This document shows positions 1-12,534 of a DNA stretch of 52,617 nt, one piece after another (the stretch's first letter is position 1; each line of letters begins with the position of its first letter). The stretch is taken from assembly GCA_016790395.1 (NCBI GenBank), contig JAEUPH010000064.1, forward strand, positions 1 through 52,617, written 5' to 3'. A model generated the notes under the pieces. The model was not told the DNA's origin. It made no database searches and saw nothing but the letters and a program-made list of their open reading frames with translations. This DNA comes from Rubrivivax sp. (lineage in GTDB: Bacteria > Pseudomonadota > Gammaproteobacteria > Burkholderiales > Burkholderiaceae_C). The translations under genes were made by a program, and so were the position numbers.

Positions 1-1470
<1,470 letters not shown>

Positions 1471-1496
1471 AGCAGCCGCGAACGGCGCCGGCAGTC

Positions 1497-4715
<3,219 letters not shown>

Positions 4716-4729
4716 CACAATCGTCGCCC

Positions 4730-5392
4730 ATGGAAGTCAAGCTCGACAAACGCTATCCGCTCGGTGCCACGCTGGGCCAGGCCTGGACCGTGCTGGGGGA
4801 CCTGCGCGCCGTGGCCGCCTGCATGCCCGGGGCCCAGATCACCGAGCAGCTGGACGAGACCCACTTCAAGGGCACCGTGAAGAGCAAGATCGGCCCGGCG
4901 GTGATGAACTTCGGCGGCGACGTGCAACTGCAGGGCGTGGACGCGCAGGCGATGTCGCTGTCGCTGCGGGCCCAGGGTGCCGACAAGGCGGGTTCCTCGG
5001 CCACCATGCAGCTCACCGCGCACCTGGAGAAAGGCGACTTGCCCGGCACCACGGTGCTGGTGGGCCGGGCCACCGTGGTGGTCAGCGGCAAGCTGGCGCA
5101 GTTCGGCAGCCGCCTGCTGGTGCCGGTGAGCGACGCGCTGCTGCAGCAGTTCGCCGGCAACTTCCAGGCCGCCGCGCTGGCCGTGCCGCTGACGGCGCCT
5201 GCCGATTCGACGCTGGGTGAAACCACCGAGATGCGCATGATCCAGGGCGGCGAGGCGCCCGGCGCGCTGGTCCCGCGCTCGACACAGGCGGCGCCGCCGC
5301 CGGCGGCCCCGGTGAAGGAGCTCAATGCGCTGGCGCTGGTGTGGACGGTGCTGAAGAACTGGCTGTCGGGCCTCTTCGGCAGGAAGCCCTGA
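4730..5392 (+). CDS. CoxG/SRPBCC-family protein (CO dehydrogenase subunit G-like)
   Basis: The 220-residue product resembles CoxG, which belongs to the SRPBCC (START-like) fold and in carboxydotrophs helps recruit CO dehydrogenase to the membrane. Visible family features are the start MEVKLDKRYPL, the segment AWTVLGDLRAVAACMPGAQI, and KGTVKSKIGPAVMNFGGDVQ. The C-terminus, WTVLKNWLSGLFGRKP, is amphipathic and could touch the membrane, as proposed for CoxG tails. No cox structural genes (coxSLM) are nearby, so a CO-related role is not supported here; molybdenum hydroxylase partners elsewhere are possible. The ATG at 4730 is chosen because the family N-terminus begins there, although the frame is open further upstream into the kinase 3' end. 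Confidence 0.85.
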   Translation: MEVKLDKRYPLGATLGQAWTVLGDLRAVAACMPGAQITEQLDETHFKGTVKSKIGPAVMNFGGDVQLQGVDAQAMSLSLRAQGADKAGSSATMQLTAHLEKGDLPGTTVLVGRATVVVSGKLAQFGSRLLVPVSDALLQQFAGNFQAAALAVPLTAPADSTLGETTEMRMIQGGEAPGALVPRSTQAAPPPAAPVKELNALALVWTVLKNWLSGLFGRKP

Positions 5393-5404
5393 GGCGCCGG
5401 GCCG

Positions 5405-6502
5405 CTACTCCACCAGCGCCGGCTTGCCGGTGAGGTAGCCCTGGATGAGCTGGAAGCCCAGCTCGCGGCACACCACGGCGTCTTCCTGCGCTTCCACGCC
5501 TTCGGCCAGGCACATGGCGCCCATGTCGCGCAGCGTGGCCACTTCCTTGCGGATGTAGTCGCGGCGCTTGGCATCGGCCTGCGCGATGCCGTTGACCAGG
5601 CTCATGTCGAACTTGACGTAGTGCGGCGTGACGAGCGTGACCTCGTTGATGCGCGACTGCCCGGCGCCGTAGTCGTCGTACGCGAACTCCAGGCCGATGC
5701 CCACCAGGCGCCGCGCGAGATCGCGCATGTCGTCCATCTTCACCACGGCCGTCTCGTGCAGTTCCACCACGATGCGCGGCGCCGAGGGCAGCGCGCTGAA
5801 GGCCTTCAGGCTCTGGAAGAAGGCCTCGGTGAAGGTCTCCTGCGGGTGGGCGTTGATGAACAGCCGCGCGGCGCCCAGCCGCGGCGCCATGCGCGGGATG
5901 CCGTGGGCGCAGAAGGCCGCCGAGAGCTCGGCCTCCAGGCCCAGCTGGTGGGCCAGCTCGAACAGGTGGCTGGGCGGGCTCTGCAGCTTGGGGTGGCGGC
6001 AGCGGCCGAGCATCTCGTAGGCGTAGAGCTGGCCCGAGTGCAGGTCGACGATGGGCTGCACGGCCACGGCGATGCCGATGCCGGCCAACACTTCGCGGAA
6101 CTCGCGCTCGTGCTGGGCAAAGATCTTGGAGGTGCCGCTCTTGGGCACGAGCATGGTGCGTTCGCTGTCGGCGTCATCGAGCCGGCTGTCCTCGCCGGCC
6201 TCGGCGCGCAGGCGGTACTCGGCGTTGCCGAAATGCAGGACGTCGTCCTCGTCCAGCAGCCGCGCCTCGGCGATGCGCACGCCGTTGACGAAGGTGCCGT
6301 TGGTGCTGCCCTGGTCGTGGATGACGAGCCGGCCGGCAGCGTCCTGCTCCAGCACCGCGTGCTGGCGGCTGAGACCGCGGGCCTCGACGACGAAGTCATT
6401 GGCCACGGAGTCGCGCCCGACACGGAAAGGCAGCCGGCGGATGGGCTGCCGCACGGGCGAACCGTCCACCGCAACGCCTTCCAGGAACCACTCCTTGCCC
6501 AC
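5405..6502 (-). CDS. FHA-EAL domain protein (putative c-di-GMP phosphodiesterase)
   Basis: A phosphothreonine-binding FHA domain (about residues 8-100) is joined to an EAL domain (about 130-365). FHA hallmarks are present: Gly29-Arg30, SRQH at 45-48 and NGT at 68-70. The signature EAL triplet reads EML (Glu163 to Leu165), but the other residues used by active enzymes remain: Asn217, Glu247, Asp276-Asp277, Lys297, Glu334 and Gln354. Hydrolysis of c-di-GMP is therefore plausible, gated by a phosphorylated partner bound to FHA. The start chosen is the GTG giving VGKEWFLEG; the open frame continues far upstream but that part lacks family character. It converges on the CoxG-like gene with a 12-bp gap. 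EAL proteins can also be c-di-GMP receptors rather than enzymes. Confidence 0.85.
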   Translation of the reverse strand: MGKEWFLEGVAVDGSPVRQPIRRLPFRVGRDSVANDFVVEARGLSRQHAVLEQDAAGRLVIHDQGSTNGTFVNGVRIAEARLLDEDDVLHFGNAEYRLRAEAGEDSRLDDADSERTMLVPKSGTSKIFAQHEREFREVLAGIGIAVAVQPIVDLHSGQLYAYEMLGRCRHPKLQSPPSHLFELAHQLGLEAELSAAFCAHGIPRMAPRLGAARLFINAHPQETFTEAFFQSLKAFSALPSAPRIVVELHETAVVKMDDMRDLARRLVGIGLEFAYDDYGAGQSRINEVTLVTPHYVKFDMSLVNGIAQADAKRRDYIRKEVATLRDMGAMCLAEGVEAQEDAVVCRELGFQLIQGYLTGKPALVE

Positions 6503-6609
6503 CGCGTGCCCCCGGCGCCGACCTCGGGCGCTCTTGCAACTCAATGTAATGCAAAGGGCGCGCGGCGTGGGCCCGGGGACACCCCCTCGGCCGCGTGACA
6601 ATCGCGCGG

Positions 6610-6906
6610 ATGAGCATCGTCGTGCACCACCGCCCCGAGGCGGCCTGCTTCGAAGCGGTCGTCGATGGCCTGCGCTCGGAGTGCGCCTACCGGCTGGCGC
6701 CGGGCGTGGTGACGTTGCACCACACCGAGGTGCCGCGTGCCCTGCAGGGCCGTGGCGTGGCGGCCGCGCTGGTGGATGCCGCACTGAGCTGGGCGCGCGC
6801 GCAAGGGCTGCGGGTGCGGCCCAGCTGCAGCTACGTGGCGCTGTACATGCGCCGCCACCCCGAAACACAAGATCTGCTGGACCCACCCCGAGGAGACCCG
6901 CCTTGA
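6610..6906 (+). CDS. Small GNAT-fold N-acetyltransferase, YjdJ-like
   Basis: This 98-residue protein matches the short GCN5-related family typified by YjdJ. It has the core strand pattern LHHTEVPRALQGRGVAAALV, where QGRGVA is the acetyl-CoA pyrophosphate-binding loop (R/Q-x-x-G-x-G/A). The family-typical ending CSYVALYMRRHPE follows. Substrate is unknown; relatives are proposed to acetylate small metabolites or modify proteins. I chose the ATG at 6610; a GTG at 6595 is in frame and would add five residues. The stop codon overlaps the TTG start of the next gene (TTGA), so translation of the two is probably coupled. It is divergent from the FHA-EAL gene. Confidence 0.85.
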   Translation: MSIVVHHRPEAACFEAVVDGLRSECAYRLAPGVVTLHHTEVPRALQGRGVAAALVDAALSWARAQGLRVRPSCSYVALYMRRHPETQDLLDPPRGDPP

Positions 6907-7883
6907 ACGCTGCTTCCACCACCCGCCGCATGCTGCTCGCGGCCGCCGTCACTCTGCTGCCCCTGGCCGCCGCGTCACAGGCTGCCTTCCCCAGCAAGCC
7001 CGTGAAGATCATCGTCGGCTTCCCGGCCGGCGGCCCGCTGGACGCGCACGCCCGGCTGCTGGCCGACCGTCTGCAGCAGCTGTTGGGCCAGCCGGTGATC
7101 GTGGACTACAAGGCGGGCGCGGGCGGGACCGTGGGCGCCGACTTCGTGGCCAAGAGCGAGGCCGACGGCCACACGCTGCTGATGGCCAACACCGGCACGC
7201 TGGTCATCAACCCGGCCGTCTATCCGAAGAACCCGTACCAGACGCTGCGCGACTTCGCGCCCGTGGCGCGCACGGCCATGCAGCCCCTGGCCTTCGTGGT
7301 GCATCCGCAGGTGCCGGCGGCCACCATCACCGAGTTCATCGCACTGGCCAAGAAGAACCCGGGCAAGCTCAACTACGGCTCGGCCGGCAACGGGGGCATC
7401 AGCCACCTGGTGCCGGAGATGTTCAAGACGGCCACCGGCAGCTTCATCGTTCACATCCCCTACCGCGGCAGCGCACCGGCCTTCACCGACCTGCTGGCCG
7501 GGCAGGTGCAACTGATGGCCGAAAGCGTGCCGCAGGCCAGTCAGTACGTGAAGCAGGGCAAGCTGCGCGCCCTGGCGGTGACCAGCCGCGAGCGCAGCGC
7601 CGCCCTGCCGGACACGCCGACGCTCATCGAGGCCGGCCTGAAGGACTTCGAGGTCGTCGGCTTCTACGGCGTGATGGCGCCGGCGGGCACCCCCAAGCCC
7701 GTGCTAGACAAGCTGGCGGCGGCCTTCAAGGGCGTGCTGGAGACGCCCGAGATCCGCACGCGCATGGTGGCCCAGGGCGCCGACCCGGCCTTCCTGGGAC
7801 CCGAAGCCTTCACGAAGTTCCTGGCCGCCGAGATGCCCAAGTGGGCCAAGGCGGTGAAGGACTCGGGCGCGAGGCTGGATTGA
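6903..7883 (+). CDS. Bug-family tripartite tricarboxylate transporter substrate-binding protein
   Basis: The 326-residue product is a periplasmic binding receptor of the Bug (TctC) family, highly expanded in Burkholderiales, typically binding carboxylated small molecules. A signal peptide (TRRMLLAAAVTLLPLAAASQA) leads directly into FPSKPVKIIVGFPAGGPLD, the canonical mature N-terminus, and the family stretches YGSAGNGGISHLV and IPYRGSAPAFTDLLAGQVQ are intact. No tctA/tctB membrane genes are adjacent, which is usual for this family. The start is a TTG overlapping the previous stop, with GAGGAG about 9 bases upstream; an ATG at 6930 would also leave a shorter signal peptide. The ligand cannot be told from the sequence. 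Confidence 0.92.
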   Translation: MNAASTTRRMLLAAAVTLLPLAAASQAAFPSKPVKIIVGFPAGGPLDAHARLLADRLQQLLGQPVIVDYKAGAGGTVGADFVAKSEADGHTLLMANTGTLVINPAVYPKNPYQTLRDFAPVARTAMQPLAFVVHPQVPAATITEFIALAKKNPGKLNYGSAGNGGISHLVPEMFKTATGSFIVHIPYRGSAPAFTDLLAGQVQLMAESVPQASQYVKQGKLRALAVTSRERSAALPDTPTLIEAGLKDFEVVGFYGVMAPAGTPKPVLDKLAAAFKGVLETPEIRTRMVAQGADPAFLGPEAFTKFLAAEMPKWAKAVKDSGARLD

Positions 7884-8455
7884 GCGCAGCACGGCCGCTG
7901 GACGTGCTCGCCTTCTGGTTCGGCGAGCCGGCCACTGAAGCACCGCGCGACGCCTGGTTCCGCAAGGACGCCGGCTTCGACGCCGATGTCCGCACGCGCT
8001 TCGGCGCCACGCTGGAAGCGGCACTCGCCGGCGGCCTGCGCGACTGGGACGCCACGCCCCCCACGGCGCTGGCGCGCATCGTGGTGCTGGACCAGTTCAC
8101 GCGCAACGCCTTCCGCGACACGCCCCGCGCCTTTGCCGGCGACGCGCTGGCGCTGGCGGCGGCGCAGGCGCTGGTGGCGCGCGGCGACGACCGCAGCCTG
8201 GGCCCCTGGCAGCGCCTCTTCGTCTACCTGCCCTTCGAGCATGCCGAGGACCTGGCGATGCAGCAAAGCGCGCTGGAGCTCTTCGCCGCGCTGGGCCGGG
8301 CACACCCGGCCACCGCCGACCTGCTGACCTGGGCGCGGAAGCACCACGACGTGGTGGCGCGCTTCGGGCGCTTCCCGCACCGCAACGCCATCCTCGGGCG
8401 CGCCAGCACCGCCGAGGAGGAAGCCTTCCTGCGCGAGCCCGGCTCCCGCTTCTGA
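7880..8455 (+). CDS. DUF924 family protein
   Basis: This 191-residue protein belongs to the DUF924 family, an all-helical fold distantly like TPR proteins whose biochemical role is unknown. Family marks are the opening DVLAFWFGE, IVVLDQFTRNAFRDTPRAF in the middle, and WQRLFVYLPFEHAED followed by the closing RFGRFPHRNAILGR. A TTG start is favoured because it overlaps the upstream TGA (TTGA), has GAGG at a fitting distance, and gives the usual N-terminus; an ATG at 7841 would overlap the Bug gene by 43 bases. The stop TGA shares the palindrome TGATCA with the stop of the facing carboxypeptidase gene, so the two convergent genes touch exactly. Confidence 0.9.
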   Translation: MSAARPLDVLAFWFGEPATEAPRDAWFRKDAGFDADVRTRFGATLEAALAGGLRDWDATPPTALARIVVLDQFTRNAFRDTPRAFAGDALALAAAQALVARGDDRSLGPWQRLFVYLPFEHAEDLAMQQSALELFAALGRAHPATADLLTWARKHHDVVARFGRFPHRNAILGRASTAEEEAFLREPGSRF

Positions 8456-9505
8456 TCAGGCGACGGCCGGCTCCAGAAAGCGCAAGGTGCCGGCCGTGGC
8501 GTCCATCTCCACCGGCAGGCCCACCGGCAACGTGAACTTGCGGCGGATGTGGCCGAAGAGCGCGCCGCTGAACACGGGCACGTTCAGCGGCTTGAAGTAG
8601 TCGTCGAAGACCTCGTCCAGCGTCAGCGTGCCGTAGTTGCCGTCGCCCGGCCCGCAGTTGGTGAAGGCGCCCAGCACCACGCCGGAGAGGCGGTCCAGCG
8701 CGCCACTCAGTTTGAGCGTGCTGAGCATGCGGTCGACGCGGTAGATGTACTCGTTGACCTCTTCCAGGAACAGGATGGCGCCGTCGAAGCGCGGGTAGTA
8801 GCGCGAGCCGGCCATCGCGCTCAGCACGGCCAGGTTGCCACCGACCAGCGGCCCGCGGGCCGTGCCCGGGCGCAGCGTGGTGATGCGGGCGGTCTTGGGC
8901 ACGATGTTGTCATCGCGGTCGGTGGGGTTGGCCAGCAGCAGCTTCTCGCCGTCCATGGCCGCGCCACGCAGCCAGCCGATGCTGAAGGCGTTCCACTCCG
9001 AGGCGCCCATCGGGCAGTGGAAGGTGACGAGGCCGGTCTGCCGCTGCACGGCGTTGATGAGCGCGGTGAGGTCGGAGAAGCCGCCCAGGAACTTCGGGTT
9101 GCGGCGGATGTTGTCGTAGTCGATCAGCGGCAGGATGCGCCCGCCGCCCGAGCCGCCCGTCATGGCCAGGATGCCGTGCACGGCAGGGTCGGTGAACATG
9201 GCGTTGACGTCGGCGGCGCGTTGCGCGTCGGTGCCGGCGAAGTGGCCGTAGCGCGCGCGCAGGTTCGGCGCTTCCTTGACCTGGAAGCCCAGTGCGCGCA
9301 GCGAATCGGCGGCGATCTCGTAGGGCGCGCGTTCGTAGATGGCGCCCGAGGGGTTGATCAGCGCCACCGTGTCGCCCGGGCGCAGGCGGCGCGGCTTGAT
9401 CAGCGGCAGCGGCGGCGCCGACACCGGCGCTTGCGCGCAGGCGGCCAGCGGCGCCAGCAGGGGCAGGGCGGCGGCGGCCATGAGCCGGCGGCGGGTGGTC
9501 GTCAT
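8456..9505 (-). CDS. LD-carboxypeptidase, S66 family, probable lipoprotein
   Basis: Enzymes of this family cut the L,D bond to the terminal D-alanine of murein tetrapeptides during peptidoglycan recycling. The nucleophile is Ser144 in GGFSDLTAL; the Glu (FLEEVNEY, near 248) and His319 (LFGHIRR) complete the Ser-Glu-His set known for LdcA. Unlike cytoplasmic E. coli LdcA, this 349-residue form has an N-terminal signal with RRR and a lipobox LAAC (Cys23), so it is probably anchored in the envelope, possibly exported by Tat. A clear AGGAG precedes the ATG. It lies 28 bp downstream of the VanX-type dipeptidase on the same strand, so both likely form one operon for peptidoglycan peptide turnover. 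Confidence 0.9.
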   Translation of the reverse strand: MTTTRRRLMAAAALPLLAPLAACAQAPVSAPPLPLIKPRRLRPGDTVALINPSGAIYERAPYEIAADSLRALGFQVKEAPNLRARYGHFAGTDAQRAADVNAMFTDPAVHGILAMTGGSGGGRILPLIDYDNIRRNPKFLGGFSDLTALINAVQRQTGLVTFHCPMGASEWNAFSIGWLRGAAMDGEKLLLANPTDRDDNIVPKTARITTLRPGTARGPLVGGNLAVLSAMAGSRYYPRFDGAILFLEEVNEYIYRVDRMLSTLKLSGALDRLSGVVLGAFTNCGPGDGNYGTLTLDEVFDDYFKPLNVPVFSGALFGHIRRKFTLPVGLPVEMDATAGTLRFLEPAVA

Positions 9506-9533
9506 GGGGTCTCCTGGGGTTGCGGAAAGCGGC

Positions 9534-10136
9534 TCACCACACGCGCGGCAGCTCGCGCCGCACGCGTTCGCGGTCGCCGTGGTCGAAGTGCCACCACTCG
9601 TTGCTGATGCCCTGGAAGCCGCCTTGCGCCATGGCGCAGTGCAGCCACTCGCGCTCGGCCACGTGGGCCGGCGTCAGCACGCCGCTCTTCAGGTGCTCGG
9701 CGTGCAGCGCGGGGTGCGAGGCCGGGGTCATATCGTCGAAGCCGCTGCCCATGTCCGCCTCGGTGCCGTCGGGGTGCTGCAGCGTCACGTCCACGGCCAT
9801 GCCGAAGCTGTGGATGGAGCCGCGCCCCGGGTGGGCGAAGTAGTGCTCCATCTCCGTGCCCGCCACGTCCTGCCAGATGGCCTCCTGCACGCGCTGCGGG
9901 CGCAACGCATCCAGCAGCACGATGCGGTGGCCGGGACGCTCACGTGCCAGCCACGCGGCAGCGGCCTCCAGGCCTTCGGCTGCCTCGGTGCGCAGCCAGG
10001 CGCAGTCGATGCCGCGGTACAGCACCCTGCCGGCGAAGTTGTTCGTGCCCGTGTAGCGCAGGTCCACCACCACGCCGTGCAGGGTGGCCAGGCGTCGGAA
10101 GCCGGGGTGGCGGGCGATGTCCTCGATACGCAGCAT
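9534..10136 (-). CDS. ddpX: D-alanyl-D-alanine dipeptidase, VanX/DdpX family
   Basis: VanX-type zinc enzymes hydrolyse free D-Ala-D-Ala to D-alanine. The 200 residues contain the whole active site: SIHSFGMAVD gives zinc ligands His109 and Asp116, NEWWHFDHG gives catalytic Glu180 and zinc ligand His183, and Arg79 in LDALRPQ matches the transition-state arginine. No signal peptide is visible, fitting a cytoplasmic enzyme. Without vanHA or vanRS neighbours, vancomycin resistance is not implied; in Gram-negative bacteria the family serves D-Ala-D-Ala reuse as a carbon or nitrogen source. It is the first gene of a probable two-gene operon with the S66 carboxypeptidase. Confidence 0.93.
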   Translation of the reverse strand: MLRIEDIARHPGFRRLATLHGVVVDLRYTGTNNFAGRVLYRGIDCAWLRTEAAEGLEAAAAWLARERPGHRIVLLDALRPQRVQEAIWQDVAGTEMEHYFAHPGRGSIHSFGMAVDVTLQHPDGTEADMGSGFDDMTPASHPALHAEHLKSGVLTPAHVAEREWLHCAMAQGGFQGISNEWWHFDHGDRERVRRELPRVW

Positions 10137-10166
10137 CGCGGTCGATCATAAGGAGCGGTGCGCATC

Positions 10167-10214
10167 GGCAGGTGAATGGATCACATCCGCAGGCCTGCCG
10201 ATTCACCGCCTGCC
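10167..10214. promoter_or_regulatory. Imperfect inverted repeat in the ddpX/luxR-type divergent region
   Basis: GGCAGG-TGAAT (10167-10177) is mirrored by ATTCA-ccg-CCTGCC (10201-10214), with three extra bases in the right arm. It sits between the divergent dipeptidase and LuxR-type regulator genes, where an operator would be expected. High GC makes chance partial repeats common, so support is weak. Confidence 0.3.
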
Positions 10215-10297
10215 AGCAGGTCGGATTCCTAAGCTTCCTCCCATCCGCAGCCCACCCCACACACCCCGACGGCGCGGCCACCTCCGGAGGACATCCC

Positions 10298-10993
10298 ATG
10301 CAAGCGAACCTGATCGAACGCATCCCGCAAGCCCCCCAAGGCGCCCCGCTGCAGCGCGCAGCCTGGGCCACCGGCAGCCCCGCTGCGCGGGGCGAAGGCA
10401 GCGGCGCGCGCAGCGGGCTGGAGGCTATGGTCCCGGCCCTGTTGGACGAGCTGGACTACGGCGTGATGCTGCTGCGCGGCGACGGCACGGTGGTGTTCGC
10501 CAACCACCCCGCGCGCGCCGAGGCGCGGCAGCAGGCCTCGGTGCACATCGAGGACGGCCGGCTGCAGGCCAGCTTCGGCGACGACGCGGCGCGCCTGGCG
10601 GCCGCCGTGTCCGCCGCGCAGCGCGGGCTGCGCCGCCTGGCCACGCTGGGCCGGCCCGGCCACCAGCGCGAGCTGGCCTTCGTGCCGCTGGCCTCGGCGC
10701 CCGGCGAGCCGGCGCTGCTGGCCGTGGTGTTCGGCCGCAGCCGCCTGTGCGAGCCGATCTCGGTGCAGTGCTTCGCCAAGACGCACAGCCTGACCCCGGC
10801 CGAAGCGCGCGTGCTGGAGCTGCTGTGCGAGGGCATGGACCCGCGCGAGATCGCCGAACTGAACGCCGTGGGCATGGCCACCGTTCGCACCCAGGTGCAC
10901 GCCATCCGCGAGAAGACCGGCACGGCCAGCATCCGTGCGCTGATCCACCGCGTGGCGCTGCTGCCGCCGATGGTGTCCACGCTGCGCTGCTGA
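10298..10993 (+). CDS. LuxR-type helix-turn-helix transcriptional regulator
   Basis: The 231-residue protein ends in a LuxR/GerE DNA-binding domain: SLTPAEARVLELLCEG, the helix-turn-helix around ATVRTQVHAIREKTGT, and a final helix. The middle (about residues 50-150) looks like a PAS-type sensor module: LDELDYGVMLLRGDGTVVFA is a typical PAS opening. There is no receiver aspartate, so this is not a classical response regulator. The ATG at 10298 is fixed by a GGAGG eight bases upstream. It is divergent from the ddpX-carboxypeptidase operon and followed about 95 bp later by a Crp/Fnr gene. Its targets are unknown; control of the divergent operon is a reasonable guess only. Confidence 0.88.
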   Translation: MQANLIERIPQAPQGAPLQRAAWATGSPAARGEGSGARSGLEAMVPALLDELDYGVMLLRGDGTVVFANHPARAEARQQASVHIEDGRLQASFGDDAARLAAAVSAAQRGLRRLATLGRPGHQRELAFVPLASAPGEPALLAVVFGRSRLCEPISVQCFAKTHSLTPAEARVLELLCEGMDPREIAELNAVGMATVRTQVHAIREKTGTASIRALIHRVALLPPMVSTLRC

Positions 10994-11088
10994 AGGAGCC
11001 CGCGTGCGCCGTCACCCTCTTCGCGAAGCGGGCAAGCCACGTTGCCCGCGGTCATGGGCCCGTGTTACCGTGGGTTGCACGAGGAGGC

Positions 11089-11787
11089 ATGGCCGGCGCA
11101 CCTGCGCGCCGCAGACGCACGACGATGGCCCGACGCGCCGCAGCCCAAGACATCGATGCCCTGCTGCAGGCGCTGCCCCCCGCGCTGGCGGCGCTGGCGC
11201 GCCGCGGCGTGCCGCACCCCTATCGCAAGGGCGCGGTGCTCATCGAGGAGGGAGCCAGCGGCGACACGCTCTACGTCATCCTCGCGGGGCGGCTGCGCGC
11301 CTTCAGCACCAACCTGGCGCAGGACCGCGAGATCACCTACGGCAGCTACGGCCCGGGCGAGTACGTGGGCGAGATGGGGCTGGACGGCGGCCGGCGCAGC
11401 GCCACCGTGATCGCCGAGGCAGCGAGCATCTGCGCCGTGATCGCGCGCCCGACGCTGGAAACGCACATCGCCGAGAACCCCGGCTTCGCGTTCGAGCTGC
11501 TGGCCAAGGTGATCGCGCGGGCCCGCGCCGCCACGCTCACGGCGCGGCAGCTGGCGCTGAACGACGTGTACGGGCGCCTTAAGTGGGTGCTGGAGTCGGC
11601 GGCCACGCCACCCGGCGCGGACGGCTGGTGCCGCATCGAACGGCTGACGCACCGCGAGCTGGCCGCGCAGCTGGGCTGCTCGCGCGAGATGGTGAGCCGG
11701 GTGATGAAGGATCTGGAGCGCGGGGGGCATGTGCTCACCGAGGCGCAGGTGATACGGGTGCGGCTGCCGTTGCCGCCGAGGTGGTGA
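11089..11787 (+). CDS. Crp/Fnr family transcriptional regulator
   Basis: A cyclic-nucleotide-binding-type beta-barrel (EEGASGDTLYVILAGRLRAF, then GPGEYVGEMGLDGGRRSATV) is followed by a dimerisation helix and a Crp-type winged helix (LTHRELAAQLGCSREMVSRV). The EMGLDGGRRSAT segment resembles the phosphate-binding cassette of cAMP-binding members (GEhaLh...RsAtv), so a nucleotide ligand is possible. There are no clustered cysteines as in FNR. The start is uncertain: the ATG at 11089 has an AGGAGG only one or two bases ahead, which is too close, while the next ATG at 11125 lacks a ribosome site; the true protein is 220 or 232 residues. It may be co-transcribed with the LuxR-type gene. Confidence 0.87.
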   Translation: MAGAPARRRRTTMARRAAAQDIDALLQALPPALAALARRGVPHPYRKGAVLIEEGASGDTLYVILAGRLRAFSTNLAQDREITYGSYGPGEYVGEMGLDGGRRSATVIAEAASICAVIARPTLETHIAENPGFAFELLAKVIARARAATLTARQLALNDVYGRLKWVLESAATPPGADGWCRIERLTHRELAAQLGCSREMVSRVMKDLERGGHVLTEAQVIRVRLPLPPRW

Positions 11788-11808
11788 AGACCCAAAGGAG
11801 GACAGTTG

Positions 11809-12456
11809 ATGAGAGACACGTTCGTAGATTGCGGCGGCACCTGGGCGCGATTCGCCGCGGGGCTGCTTGTGAGCGCAGCGTCAGTCGCCTCGGCCCAAGG
11901 GACGAGCACCGTGAGGACGCACGTCGACTGCCAGGACGGCCTGAAGGCCCAAGCGGAACTGCGCCATTGCAAGGATGTGAGCTGGTTGAAGGCCACGGTG
12001 CCCTTGGCTGGACCGAGCGTGATGACGGCAGATCAGCCCCGAACCTGCGAGGAGAACGGAAACTGCGACGCCGCCTTGGTAGTGCTCATCAACCAGCCCA
12101 GCGGCAGCAAGACCTGTCAGTCGGTGCTGCAGTACAACGAACTCACGGTCAAGGGCTTCAAGAAGGGCAAGCAGCTGACCTGGACGATACGAGACGCCGA
12201 TGTGAAGGCCGGCTACCGCTTCAAGGAGGACGCCGACGGGAGTGGCATGCGGTTCCTGACGCCCAAAGGTGAGAGCACCGTTCCCGGCGATTGGTGGAAG
12301 GTTGGGCCGACGTCTCAGAACAGCGTGGTCAGCGAGGTCATCAAGACGCCCGGCGCCGGTGTCAGCGCACGGCTGTGCCACTACCCGCGAGTGACGGATT
12401 CAAAGGGCAATCTGTGCTGCCCGATCGACCCCATCATCATCAACGACCCCTCCTGA
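11809..12456 (+). CDS. Exported protein of unknown function, paralogue of the next gene
   Basis: I do not recognise this 215-residue protein. It has an N-terminal hydrophobic stretch ending ASVASAQG, consistent with a signal peptide, and at least eight cysteines in the mature part, suggesting disulphides in the periplasm or outside the cell. A strong AAAGGAGG lies seven bases before the ATG. The C-terminus, LCHYPRVTDSKGN then LCCPIDPIIINDPS, is almost the same as that of the following gene (FCHFPRVRHVKTN then LCCPRDPIIINDP), so the pair arose by duplication. Base composition is visibly less GC-rich than the flanking regulators, which may mean relatively recent acquisition. Confidence 0.8.
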   Translation: MRDTFVDCGGTWARFAAGLLVSAASVASAQGTSTVRTHVDCQDGLKAQAELRHCKDVSWLKATVPLAGPSVMTADQPRTCEENGNCDAALVVLINQPSGSKTCQSVLQYNELTVKGFKKGKQLTWTIRDADVKAGYRFKEDADGSGMRFLTPKGESTVPGDWWKVGPTSQNSVVSEVIKTPGAGVSARLCHYPRVTDSKGNLCCPIDPIIINDPS

Positions 12457-12534
12457 GGGCCATGGCTGTCACTCCAGCGCGCACGCATCCAGGCAATCGA
12501 ACAGACTCCAACCCAAACCCAGGCTGACACTCCC

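Noticed and set aside
6051-6902. The 5' extension of the Bug-family frame
   Set aside because: It runs antisense to the FHA-EAL gene and through the GNAT gene in another frame; the mature receptor and signal peptide begin at the TTG at 6903.
9534-10136. Vancomycin-resistance cluster
   Set aside because: Only the VanX-type dipeptidase is present, with no vanH, vanA or regulator pair; a nutritional or recycling role is the known one in Gram-negative bacteria.
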